This document shows positions 44,190 through 57,504 of a stretch of 64,000 bases of DNA, one piece after another. This stretch comes from Acipenser ruthenus (Eukaryota > Chordata > Actinopteri > Acipenseriformes > Acipenseridae): positions 2,094,749-2,158,748 of the forward strand of contig NC_081231.1 of NCBI RefSeq assembly GCF_902713425.1, given 5' to 3'. Numbering within the stretch: position 1 is the first letter of the stretch; the number at the start of each line of letters is the position of its first letter. Both the position numbers and the translations under genes were made by a program. The notes beneath the pieces were generated by a model. That model saw nothing but the letters and a program-made list of their open reading frames with translations. It was not told the DNA's origin and ran no database searches.

Positions 44190-45169
44190 TTTTTTAATAA
44201 ATCAAACACATATCATATAATATTGTTTATAAAATGTGGAATTGCAACAAACTCTTTTTAATGATTTTAAAAAGTGGCATGAATTAAGCATTGTTTGTAT
44301 ATCAGCCCAGCACACAGGTAACGTTTCCCTATAGGAAATAAAATGCATAATACACAACTGAGGAGGGAGACACGGGCTGACAGTACACAGAGCTCTCCGG
44401 CAGAGGGTAGTAGAGAGGTCAGTACCAGTTATTATTATTATTATTATAGATTTCTTACAGCAGTCTGTGAAGTATTTTTATGTTCTAAGATGTAACACAA
44501 AGTCAATGTATGACATCCGCTATGTAACTACGCGTTATTATTTTTTTTACACATGCATATGTGTTTATATCTGTACACAAATTAACTTTTTGGATCCACA
44601 CAGAAGTTTTAAACGATTAAAAAAAAATCATTTATTTCAGGACGTTTTGTACAAAAGCACTTCCTTAGTGTGTGGAAAGAAAATGAAATACATTCGTTAA
44701 TAATTTAAACCTTTAATAATTTATATGTGTGTGTGTGTGTGTGTTGTTTTCTTGTTTGTGTTCAAATAACAAAAAAAATACAAATATCATTAAAAGAAAA
44801 TAATGCCATTTCAATTCGTGACTTTTTCAGTGTGAAATGAAGAACGCATTCTCCACTCACGGGATTAGGATTAATGTTGCAGAACACAGACAGGCTGCGG
44901 GAAAGTTCAGTCCACACTAACACCCCAAACAAACGCTAAAACAAACTAAAACATAACTAACCCAGTCCTCATCAACACGCCACCCACGCGAGCCTTTTCA
45001 TCAGGGAACTCCAAACCTAAAACACCCAAACCAATACCAGATTCCTGAAAAGTGCCGGAAAACCCATTACAAAAAAAAAAGATTACATTTGAGATTGAGT
45101 CGTGAATTCACTCTTGTACTCTGCCCGGCTCTCAAAAGTCTTTTCCTATTCCAAGCTGTTCAAACAAGC
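44190..45169. other. Gene-free stretch with (TG)n
   Basis: A (TG)n run at about 44,725-44,744. No gene was seen. Confidence 0.45.
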
Positions 45170-45378
45170 CAGATGGGCGACTAGTCTGTGACTGTGGGGA
45201 AAATTGTGAGGGTCTGGAACCAACTCCCCAGTAATGTTGTTGAAGCTGACACCCTGGGATCCTTCAAGAAGCTGCTTGATGAGATTCTGGGATCAATATG
45301 CTACTAACAACCAAATGAGCAAGATGGACCGAATGGGGTCTCCTCTCGTTTGTAAACTTTTTTATGTTCTTATGAAAA
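45170..45378 (-). repeat. R1 repeat copy 4
   Basis: On the minus strand: ATAAGAACATAAAAAAGTTT, ACAAACGAGAGG, GTTGTTAGTAGC, AAGCAGCTTCTTGAAGGATC, ACATTACTGGGGAGTTGG. It is nearly the same as 54,938-55,135. Bases 45,379-46,020 hold nothing recognisable. Confidence 0.7.
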
Positions 45379-46198
45379 TATGGAACTCACTGAGTTTCTT
45401 TTGGAGGTACCATTAACTGGTTTATCCCGGTCAGAGCTGGTAATGCTGGGTTTCAATTGGCCATGCTGGATTAAGAGGTGCCAATGATGGCTCAAGAAAT
45501 AAACAGTGACTTTGAGGTCCCTTCACTGTAAGAGTTAAACTGCTGAATACACCACAAGGAATTTAAAGTACCTAGAACAGCAGAACCTCAGAGTTACAAA
45601 CACCTTGGGAATGGAGGCTAAAATGTGAAAGAGTTTTCAATGGTCGTAATCATTGTGCACACCTGCTATCTACACCCTCAATCTGGAGAATAATACAAGG
45701 ATACAGCACAGTCGTGCAATAGTGATTGTACAGGTTTTAAAATGGTGCTGTACAAATTTAACTTACCCTTGAGATCGTAATTGTAGCAAAAACGGATTTT
45801 AACATCCAGGAAAATCTGGGTTAACGCTGGGCTTGATTTTTAATTTGAAACAAAATTCATTCATTTAGCCTCCTTTCGTGATGTTTAAAATTAAAATGTT
45901 TCTAGTAAAATTCCCCGTATTTGCTTTGAAATCTGCCTCGCCGCAGGAACTCACGATTAAAAGGCCTCAGTGAGGCTTAAAATATCAAACTGTAACACTG
46001 TGCAAAACTTAGACAACCATGGTTTAATTTATTATTTTTTATTCAGTGACAACATCAAAAAGAGAGAACCCCCCGCCCCACCCCACCCCACCCCACAGAT
46101 ACAGTACTGATGTCTCAAAACTCTTTTCCATCCTTCTTTATGTGGCATTAAGACTGTATTCCATTAGCCCCTCCTCCTATCTGGTCTCCTAGGAAACC

Positions 46199-47231
46199 CT
46201 AGGAGACGAGAACTCCGGCCCCACCCTTGGCCCCGCCTCCCTCAGAGTCCTGAGTGCCTGAGGCTGCTTTCCCCGCCCCCTCCTCTTCCCCGACCAATCG
46301 GATGTTGTAGCGTTCTCGGTATTCGTTGAGCTCTCTTCCTTTAGTCTGCATCTGAGTACTTATCGTCTCCACGATCCTGGAAATCTGTGAGAAGAACACA
46401 CAGCACATTCAAATGCATTATTACTGGATTGCAAAGAGATGGGGACAGCGCAAGACATTAAGCTTGCTCAGGGTCACACGCATTTCCCATCATCCTCCTG
46501 CTCACTGGTATCACATGTACCCACATGGCCCTCTCAGAACTACATTTCCCATCATCCTCCTGCTCACTGGTAAATCCATCTGTTACACATGTGAGCAGGA
46601 GGATGATGGGAAATGTAGTTCTAAGAGGTTCATGCAGGTACATGGGAAGCCATCTTGAGGCAGGGAATGCAATTTAAAAGTTTAAAAAAGTGGTCAAAAT
46701 GTAAACAGTTGTAGCAACACATGGGAACATGTAACACAATAAAATAAAAAGGCAGCTTGCATAAATGCCCACTTAAACTTCAAACATTTCTCCATAGGAT
46801 CTTAAATAACATTTTAAAGCTTGTTTAAGGGCAGATTTGACATGAGTCACTAAAGCGACGTGCCGGCAGCCCCCTGGTCCAGCTGACCTGGAGTGTCTGT
46901 ACTGTGGGAGGAGGGGTTCGGACAGACACACCTGCTCTTTGTTGCTCTCCAGCGCTGGAAGCACCTCCTTCACCGTCCGTTCAACTAAAACCCCCCCGAC
47001 CATCCGGAAACACTTCCGCGAGGGGTCCACGTCCCTCAGCGTCTCTATCACCAAGCTGCGTGCGAGGGAGAGAGACAGTGAGCTTCCGAACCCGACAACA
47101 GCACATTCAAAATCAAGTACAGCCAATTCTCATGAAAACCAACTCCGACTGCACGAATTTCCTCATGCTGCACATTTTTCTACATGGTCCCGGAACCAAT
47201 TTAGCAGTCGCTTATTGTAAGCTGCTTTTTA

Positions 47232-47268
<37 letters not shown>

Positions 47269-50200
47269 TATTTCTTAGCAGACACCCTTATCCAGAGCGA
47301 CTTACAATTGTTACAAGATATCACATTATTTTTACATACAATTACCCATTTATACAGTTGGGTTTTTACTGGAGCAATCTAGGTAAAGTACCTTGCTCAT
47401 GGGTACAGCAGCAGTGTCCCCCACCTGGGATTGAACCCACGACCCTCCGGTCAGGAGTCCAGAGCCCTAACCACTACTCCACACTGCTGCCCATGCATTC
47501 ATGTAACACTAATTTTCTGTTGGTGCATGACCTGGATACACTGTGATCCTTAGAAGAGATTTTATTTTTTCTCTGAGCACACACTCCCAAGTAAATGCTG
47601 AGAAATATATTGCCTAGTTAAAAATTTCACAAGAGCTGTTTTTCTTGTAAACTTTGCAGGGGGTTCTGTAGCCCTTTAAAGAATCTGATGTCAGCGTGCA
47701 GTACAAAGAATAACCCGGGTTCAAGGCAGTACAAAGTGCAGACATGAAGAATAACCCGGGTTCGAGGCAGTACAAAGTGCAGACATGAAGAATAACCCGG
47801 GTTCAAGGCAGTACAAAGTGCAGGCATGAAGAATAACCCGGGTTCAAGGCAGTACAAAGTGCAGGCATGAAGAATAACGCGGGTTCAAGGCAGTACAAAG
47901 TGCAGACATGAAGAATAACCCGGGTTCAAGGCAGTACAAAGTGCAGGCATGAAGAATAACCCGGGTTCAAGGCAGTACAAAGTGCAGGCATGAAGAATAA
48001 CCCGGGTTCAAGGCAGTACAAAGTGCAGGCATGAAGAATAACCCGGGTTCAAGGCAGTACAAAGTGCAGGCATGAAGAATAACCCGGGTTCGAGGCAGTG
48101 TTTCACCTGTGCTCGTTGATTTCCATCTCCAGCTCAGCTGCTTTAGAAGCCAGGCTGCGCTGTTCTTGCCGCATCCTCTGAAACCCGGCCACCACCTGAG
48201 ACACACAAACACAAAGTTGTCTACTTTATTTTTTTCAGTGGCAAGACTATTGACACAGTTATAAGACAGTTCAACAGCTTCTCTTTCTCTGCTCCACCAG
48301 CATGGAGCAGAGGGAGGCTGTTCAGACAGTATAAGAGCCTCTCTTTCTTTCTCTCCTCTCCACCAGCACGGAGCAGAAGGAGGCTGTTCACAGAGTATAA
48401 GAGCCTCCCTTTCTTTCTGCTCCACCAGCATGGAGCAGAGGGAGGCTGTTCAGAGAGTATAAGATCCTCCCTTTCTTTCTCTGTGCTACACCAGCATGGA
48501 GCAAAGGGAGGCTGTTCAGACAGTATAAGAGCCTCCCTTTCTTTCTCTGTGCTCCACCAGCATGGAGCAGAGGGAGGCTGTTCAGACACTATTTCATCTC
48601 TTTTTCTCTGTCTCTCCCTGCTCCTCCTACCCCCACTGTCACCTCTCGCCGTAACCTCCGCTCTCTCTCCCCCTCTGTCCTTGCCTCCACTGCTCTCTCT
48701 CACCTCCCTCCTATCGACTCCTTTTCACAACTCTCCGTAGACTCTGCTACCTCCACCCTCTTCTCCTCACTCACCTCCTCCCTCGACTCCCTCTGTCCCC
48801 TCACCTCCCGTCCTGCTCGCCCCTCCCCTCCCCATCCCTGGCTCTCCTCTGCGCTCCGCTCGGCAAGAATCACACTGCGATCTGCTGAAAAGAAATGGAA
48901 GAGAACCAAACTCCCTGCTGCCCTAGACCTTTACCGCACTCTCCTCTCCTCCTTCTCCTCTACTCTCTCCTCTGCTAATCTGTAATCCAAGCCTCCACTA
49001 ACAACCCATGTAAACTATTCTCTACCTTCTCCTCCCTCCTAAACCCTCCCCCCCTCCTCCTCCCTCCTCTATCTCCCCTGATGACTTTGCCTCCTTCTTC
49101 TCTTCTAAAATCTCAGATATCCGCAAACTCTTTAACACCTCTCCCTCCCCCGCACCCCCTCCTGCTCCAACCCCTACACCCACTACATCCCCTACTTACT
49201 CGCCCTCCTTCTCCACCTTCTTGCCCCTCTCAGACTCTGACCTCTCCTCCCTGCTCCAGGGTCACAAACCCACCACGTCTGCCTTGGACCCCCTCCCCAC
49301 TCACCTCTTTCAAGCTGCTGCTCCTGCTCTACTCCCCTTCATCTCCTCCCTCCTCAACACCTCAACACCTCTCTACTTTCTGGTATCTTTCCCTCTGCCT
49401 TCAAAAAAGCCTCTATCACTCCCCTCCTCAAAAAACCTACCCTCGACCCCACCTCCCTCCAGAGCTACCATCCTGTCTCCCTCCTACCCTTCCTCTCCAA
49501 AACCCTCGAGCGGACTGTACACCGCCAGCTCTCTGCTTTCCTGTCCAACCACTCTCTGCTTGACCCTCTCCAATCTGGCTTCCGCTCTGCTCACTCCACT
49601 GAAACCGCCCTCCTGTCTGTCACCAACTCACTTAAGTGTGCCCGAGCTGCCTCTCTCTCCTCTGTCCTAATTCTCCTCGACCTCTCTGCTGCCTTTGACA
49701 CTGTTGATCACTCTATTCTACTATCATCTCTTGCTGACCTGGGGATCTCTGGCACTGCTCTGGCCTGGTTCTCCTCCTACCTCTCCAACCGCACTTACCA
49801 GGTAACCTGGCGTGGAGCAACCTCCACACCTCACCCTCTCTTAACTGGAGTCCCCCAAGGGTCAGTCTTGGGTCCTCTCCTGTTCTCTCTCTACACCCGC
49901 TCCCTGGGCCCCCTCATCGCATCCTATGGTTTCTCATACCATTTCTATGCTGATGATGCTCAGATTTTCCTCTCCTTCCCCACCTCTGACTCCACCATCT
50001 CCTCCCGTATCTCTACCTGTCTGTCTGCTATTTCCTCCTGGATGCACTCGCATCACCTCAAACTCAACCTCTCTAAATCTGACCTCCTTTTCTTTCCCTC
50101 CTCCTCCCCCTCCTCTGATCTCTCTATCTCTGTTCCTCTGGAATCTACCACACTCTCTCCCTCTTCCTCAGCTAAGAACCTTGGAGTCACCCTGGACCCC

Positions 50201-51148
50201 TGCCTCTCATTCCCAGCACATCTCCACTCTGGCACGCACTTGCCGATTCTTCCTGAGCAACATCCGAAGAATCCGACCCTTCCTCACCAACTATGCTACC
50301 CAGCTCCTGGTCCAGGCCCTGGTACTCTCCCGCCTAGACTACTGCAACTCCCTCCTGGCTGGCCTCCCTGCGTCCGCCACCCGTCCGCTCCAGCTCATCC
50401 AGAACTCTGCTGCCCGCCTGGTGTTCTCTCTGCCTCGCTTCGCCCACGCTACTCCACTACTCCGCTCGCTCCACTGGCTCCCGATCACCACTCGCATCCA
50501 GTTCAAGACTCTTGTACTAGCCTACAGATGCCTTGACCAGACTGCACCCAGCTACCTCCAGACCCTCATCTCTCCCTACACCCCCACTCGACCTCTCCGC
50601 TCCGCCTGCACTAGAAGACTAGCTCTACCTCCGCTACGCTCCCCTGCCTCCAGAGCCCGCTCCTTCTCCACCCTTGCTCCGCAGTGGTGGAATGACCTTC
50701 CTACAGATGTCAGGACTGCCCAGTCCCTGACCACATTCCGGCGCCTCCTTAAGACTCACCTCTTCAAACAGCACCTGTAGAACTCCTCTGTTTGTATCCT
50801 GGGACACTATCACCCTTCATGTAAATGTGCTTTATTTTCCTCTTATCTGCCCCCTATTTTACTGCATTTAATCCTGTACTTCAGAATACTGTAATCTGCC
50901 AAGTGTTTAACCTGTAGTACTTTGTATTTAATCACATCCTGATGTAACTATCACTATTTAATCATATCCTGATGTAACTATCACTATTATCTGCTGTATT
51001 ATTGAATTGTGGTTTGTCACACTTGTACTTTGCTTGAACAAAAGTTATTGTATTTCTTGCTCTTATTGTATTACTTGTATTGTAACACTTGAAATGTATT
51101 TGCTTACGATTGTAAGTCGCCCTGGATAAGGGCGTCTGCTAAGAAATA

Positions 51149-51186
<38 letters not shown>

Positions 51187-52118
51187 GTATAAGAGCCTCC
51201 CTTTCTTCCTCTCTGCTTCACCAGCATGGAGCAGAGGGAGGCTGTTCAGACAGTATAAGAGCCTCCCTTTCTTTCTCTATGTGCTCCACCGGCACAGAGC
51301 TGTTAAGTTAACAAAGCATTTGATTTTTTATATTATGTACAGAAGGCAAAAAAGAAATTTAGCCAAGCGAGTTGTCACGCGTTTCAGCTAATGGTTTGAT
51401 GATAAAAATCAGATCATATTTCTGCGTATGAAACCGCTTTTGTTTCAACAGGATTCCCTTTTTAATCCACGTATGTAATAATGCTATAGAAAACTGCGTG
51501 TCGCGTTCCATAAATATATTTGCTCTTCTCCAAAGAGTGAAGAGGTAATACGCAAGTACAGTAAAGTAACAGACCAGAACACAGTAACTGCAAGTCACTA
51601 CTCGGGCAGTCAGTGATAACTGAACCAGCACAAACGCACACCTGCTGCAGATCCTACAACAACGTTATAATAATATTGTATTATTATGATCAACTAGCCC
51701 GTCTCAGCCACAGGGACATGTATTATTTAGCCACAGCAGTAAACGATCTAATTTCGATGAACACAACACGTAAAGGAAATGTAATTTAAAAAATAATACA
51801 TTTACAAACACTACCATCTTCCTGTGCGTCTATTTGTTAGCAACGCTAGCTCTAAATCTTTATACAGCATATTTAAGAACAGCACAGAGTAATTCTGTCA
51901 CAGTTGCTGAGAGAGAGGGAGGAGGTGCACCGTTATACCGACACTCAATTTCGCTCATTTCTCCTGCAAACCGCTTGTTATGAGCGGCTGTCCATTCTGT
52001 GGACACTTGTAAATAAGTCTATTTCCCGGTGTACCTGCTCCGCGGCGGGACCAGCCTGTTTGGCCCCGGTATTGTTGGGTTTAGCCCCCGCCGCGCTGTT
52101 GCTACTGCTCGTTGCCAT
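46199..52118 (-). CDS. pfdn2: Prefoldin subunit 2
   Basis: Four exons: 52,035-52,118; 48,107-48,195; 46,932-47,055; 46,199-46,384 (84+89+124+186 bases = 160 residues; human 154). All junctions are GT-AG and the phases agree (exon 2 ends AG|, completed by C to Ser). It is the beta-type subunit of the cytosolic prefoldin hexamer, which hands unfolded actin and tubulin to the TRiC/CCT chaperonin. Visible: an Ala/Gly-rich N-terminus, helix 1 ([20 protein letters not shown], from about 33), the beta hairpins in [20 protein letters not shown], helix 2 ([20 protein letters not shown]), and the conserved end AGVLVS. AATAAA signals lie at 46,028-46,033 and 46,038-46,043 (minus strand). It sits head-to-head with NIT1, as in mammals. 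The introns carry a 32-bp inverted repeat, a SINE, a 41-bp minisatellite and a LINE. Intact. Confidence 0.95.
46536..46622. repeat. Perfect 32-bp inverted repeat in PFDN2 intron 3
   Basis: Arms 46,536-46,567 and 46,591-46,622 are exact reverse complements with a 23-base loop. A further direct copy of the arm core (CATTTCCCATCATCCTCCTG) starts at 46,481. The arm holds ACTACATTTCCCAT, which resembles the ZNF143 site. Confidence 0.85.
47232..47492 (-). mobile_element. SINE family 1, full-length, in PFDN2 intron 2
   Basis: (ATT)n tail, TTAGCAGACACCCTTATCC, body, inverted box B GGGATTGAACCC, and head ending CCACACTGCTGCCC. Same orientation as PFDN2. Confidence 0.9.
47690..48100. repeat. 41-bp minisatellite, ten copies, in PFDN2 intron 2
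   Basis: The block AATAACCCGGGTTC recurs at 47,709, 47,750, 47,791 and so on to 48,078, always exactly 41 bases apart. Units are almost identical (G/A and A/G differences only), so the array is young. It ends a few bases before the exon 2 donor at 48,106. Confidence 0.95.
48250..48590. repeat. Hairpin minisatellite, left part, in PFDN2 intron 1
   Basis: About five copies of a 60-66-base unit: AGTATAAGAGCCTCCCTTTC, a variable CTTTCTCTG stretch, CTCCACCAGCATGGAGCAGA and GGGAGGCTGTTCAGAC. Within each unit TCTGCTCCA/TGGAGCAGA and CCTCCC/GGGAGG are inverted. The array resumes at 51,187. Confidence 0.85.
48592..51186 (+). mobile_element. L2-clade LINE, RT part, in PFDN2 intron 1
   Basis: It is truncated at the 5' side (no full endonuclease) and has several frame changes. 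RT blocks appear in order: [89 protein letters not shown] and [13 protein letters not shown]. The C-terminal part ([43 protein letters not shown]) is in a second frame. The wording is that of L2-clade elements. The 3' tail GTAAGTCGCCCTGGATAAGG with GGATA hairpin (51,118-51,132) and (AAT)n is the same as that of SINE family 1. It is inserted on the strand opposite to PFDN2 into the hairpin minisatellite. Confidence 0.9.
51187..51300. repeat. Hairpin minisatellite, right part
   Basis: Continues the unit at AGTATAAGAGCCTCCC after the LINE tail, about two more copies, ending GGCACAGAGCTG. Confidence 0.85.
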
Positions 52119-53511
52119 CTTGGAATGGGCAGCAACCAGCAAGAGGACCCCGCCTTACAACTCCCAGGTGCCTCACTAACTGCCTGTCGTAAAACAGCAG
52201 CTGGTTAAGCGGTATAAAAACGACCCCGTTTTTAGAGTTTCTCATGAATGTATATTCATTATGTCCAAATATACTACTACTGTATTTTTGAATAATGCAT
52301 AAACGAAGCATTAGTAGAAATCTAATTAGTAATGTATTTTATTCAACAGGCGTGTAGATTGGAGTACTAAAAGAGGTCGCTGCTGTGTAATGATGCTATT
52401 TTTTATTCCATTGTTTTTATGACATAGATTATAAATCGTTATATTTGGTCACTGGATTAAATGCGGATCTACTGCTGCAGGACATTTTGGACCAAAACGA
52501 GGCGAATTTCATGGTGTAAATTTTGGAGTACATCGATTCTGCATAGACCAAGTGCGGGGTCCAAAGGTGAACGCAGGTACGACTTTTAATTAAGTTAAGT
52601 TTCTCCTTACTTAAAGTATACGCAGTCGTGTTTAATTTATCTTAAAATGAATTTGGCACCGTCCCGTGAACTGAACTTCAGCAGAAATAAGCTGTCATTA
52701 TTTTTGTTGTGTTACGCAGTCACTGTGAGTCAAGTACCACAGCTGCTGTGCACCACATGTACACGTACCGGTGTGGTGTTATTTTGTGGTACACGTTTAA
52801 AAGTGGTACACCGTGTACTGCGCCTGCCCGGGCATGCACAAAAGATTTTAGCTCAGAAAACAAGGAAACGCCCAACTGAAGGGGTGCGATGTACTGAGTT
52901 TGGCCCTCAAAGTTATTTTTAATATCTTTTTATTTTTCACAATTCAACAAATGAATGTGATTTTAACTGACGAGAAACAAACTGGGTTATCTAAAATTGT
53001 AAACATACCCGATTTTGTGGGTGAATGACAGTTTGTCTTGTTCATAGGGATTTGTGCCGTCGTCAATCAAAGTACTTTTGAATTGATGTGCCATAATATT
53101 TTCTGACGTTACACGGGTCAAGTTTTGGTACGCGTACCACTTTCTGACGATGTACCACTTTCTAACACTACACTGGTACTGAACGGTATTAGAACAGGAC
53201 AACTTCAGGTTCTGCTGTGGTCCAGGAACTTATACAGATACCACTTTTCTGATCCATTTTCCACCCATTATTCCACGCTGGTCCGCACCTGTACCGTCCC
53301 ATTCAGAGGAAATCTAAATGAGAGGGTGGCACTGCATGTTACATCTCAGTTCAAACTAGAAAGGAAATCAGTTTGTTTCAGTGCAGAGAGGAAAGCTTGG
53401 AGGAGGACCTGCTATAGGTGATACTGATAGGTTCTTAATTCCAGTTGCAAATTAGATCATTTTTAAGGATCAATGGTGAAGTCTCTTCTGTCTCTCTCTG
53501 TCGCTCTCTAG
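52119..53511. promoter_or_regulatory. Shared PFDN2-NIT1 upstream region
   Basis: Only 1.4 kb separates the PFDN2 start codon from the NIT1 start codon, pointing away from each other. The part next to PFDN2 is CpG-richer and holds ACAACTCCCAGGTGCC (about 52,155), a partial ZNF143-type site. A donor-like GCAG|GTACGA near 52,574 could end a non-coding first exon of NIT1. Bases 52,720-53,300 are unclassified and rich in GTACCAC/GTGGTAC motifs. Confidence 0.5.
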
Positions 53512-53512
53512 G

Positions 53513-55848
<2,336 letters not shown>

Positions 55849-56265
55849 AACCAGAGCCCCAGACCACCCCTCCTTCCACTGCCTCCTCAACACCTGCCTG
55901 CTTAGACAGCTCAAACCATTCCAAACGTTTATTACAAGCATTACAATGTGAAACGGGGTTTCCAAAACACAGTAAAACCCGTCTAATCTAATCCTGCCCC
56001 TCTACAAACCGGCAGTGTGCGTAACTCAGCAGCATTTTCAGGTCCTGATCAAATCACTACTGAAGTGAATGGTGTGATACCCTCTGCAATCCGGAGCCTG
56101 TCTGTGCTGGAATCCAGGATTGGTTTTGTAGATTTTGTCTGATTAAAATCAATGTAAACCTGTCACACGCCTTTTCTTTTCCATCTTTCTGTGTTGCATA
56201 AATACACACGTGTCTCGAGGGTATGGTACATCGACAGTAAAATCATTTTTACATGATTTTTATTA

Positions 56266-56514
56266 TTATTTATTATTCATTTAGCAGATTTACAGAGACT
56301 AGGGGGTGAACTCTGCATCATCAACAACTGCTGCTGCTGCTGCTGCAGAGTCGCTTCCAATAGGACCTTGTTTGTTCTACATCTCATCCGAAGGACGGAG
56401 CACAAGGAGGTTCAGTGACTTGCTCAGGGTCACACACACGCAGGGAGTCAGTAGTTGAGCCGGGATTTGAACCTCCTGGTATCAAGCCCTTTTCTTTAAC
56501 CACTGGACCCCCGA
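56266..56514 (-). mobile_element. SINE family 2 copy behind NIT1, with (CTG)n
   Basis: Family order with ACGGAGCACAAGGAGG and GGATTTGAACC. A short (CTG)5 run inside at about 56,329-56,345 is a local expansion of the GCAGCTG in the family. Confidence 0.8.
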
Positions 56515-56575
56515 TGCCTATAAATTGATACAATCTTAATCCCAGGGTATACCTGGGCAGTACTGCTAGCGCATG

Positions 56576-56940
56576 AACTACGTGAATATAATTTAGATAT
56601 TTTATTCAACATCCTGTAATCAAAGAAGCTGCAAAATTATATTGGTAAAGTCTACCGGAAGCCATGATAGCAGTACAGTATTTCATGTTTAGAATTTGAA
56701 AAGTCACATTTCTAAAATGTTCTATAATTTTGAAATCGCAAAGCGCTTCAACAGTGCAAGTCAAACCTGTCACATGAACACGGTTTTCATGTCGTGTTGA
56801 TAGAACGTGGTGTGAGAGCAGGGAGAGTGTGGGTTCGACAGCGGGATCTTCAAAGAGAAGTTCCACCGTTTCATCTCTGGAAAATGTAAACTGTGCCTGA
56901 GAAGTATCTGTAACTATAGAAAGTAATGTTTTCTTCAAAG
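56576..56940. mobile_element. Tc1-type element fragment
   Basis: Bases 56,576-56,715 match the family interior (TATTTTATTCAACATCCTGT, GTCTACCGGAAGCCATGATA). The next about 200 bases are not in the short copies and could be progenitor sequence, but no transposase block was recognised. Confidence 0.5.
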
Positions 56941-56948
56941 TAATAACT

Positions 56949-57246
56949 CACAGCTTTGGCCAGAAGTTTTGTATCACCTAGAATTTTAGGTGTTTTATTT
57001 AACATCATGTAATCAAAGAAACTACAAAAAGTCTACCGGAAGCCATAATAGTAGTACAGTAGTATTTCATGTTTGATTTCAAAATGTCAAATTTGTTGTC
57101 AGTTTTTCATTCAGTATATAGAAAACTACGACGCGGTGTGCAATTCAACATGTTAACGTAACATTGTTCAGCAGGTTTCATTCGACTTTATGAAGCACAG
57201 TGTGTTCATTCTATAGGGGGATGCAAAACTTTCGGCCACAGCTGTA
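56949..57246. mobile_element. Tc1-type MITE, complete
   Basis: From CACAGCTTTGGCCAGAAG to CTTTCGGCCACAGCTGTA, about 298 bases, inverted relative to 2,633-3,175. Confidence 0.8.
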
Positions 57247-57504
57247 GTGCAGTACTAGATATCATGTTTTTAAATGTTCAGTGACAGAAAATGACATTGC
57301 ACATACTGATGATGCGTTTAATGACTAGGGTTCATGCCTCTGCACGACACGCCACGGGAGTGTTTGGGGGTGTTTCGCTAGGTAGCGCTAACACGCTGGT
57401 ATTCTGCTTGAAATGCATTCCTTCATCAGGAAGAAAGAGGAAGTGTGTTTTTATTTTTTTGCTGTAACACCAAACAGGACAGAGATCCGTTGAATATCGT
57501 AAAC

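Noticed and set aside
47690-48100. Regular 41-base array considered as a CRISPR-like array
   Set aside because: The unit repeats throughout with no unique spacers, in a vertebrate intron; it is a minisatellite.
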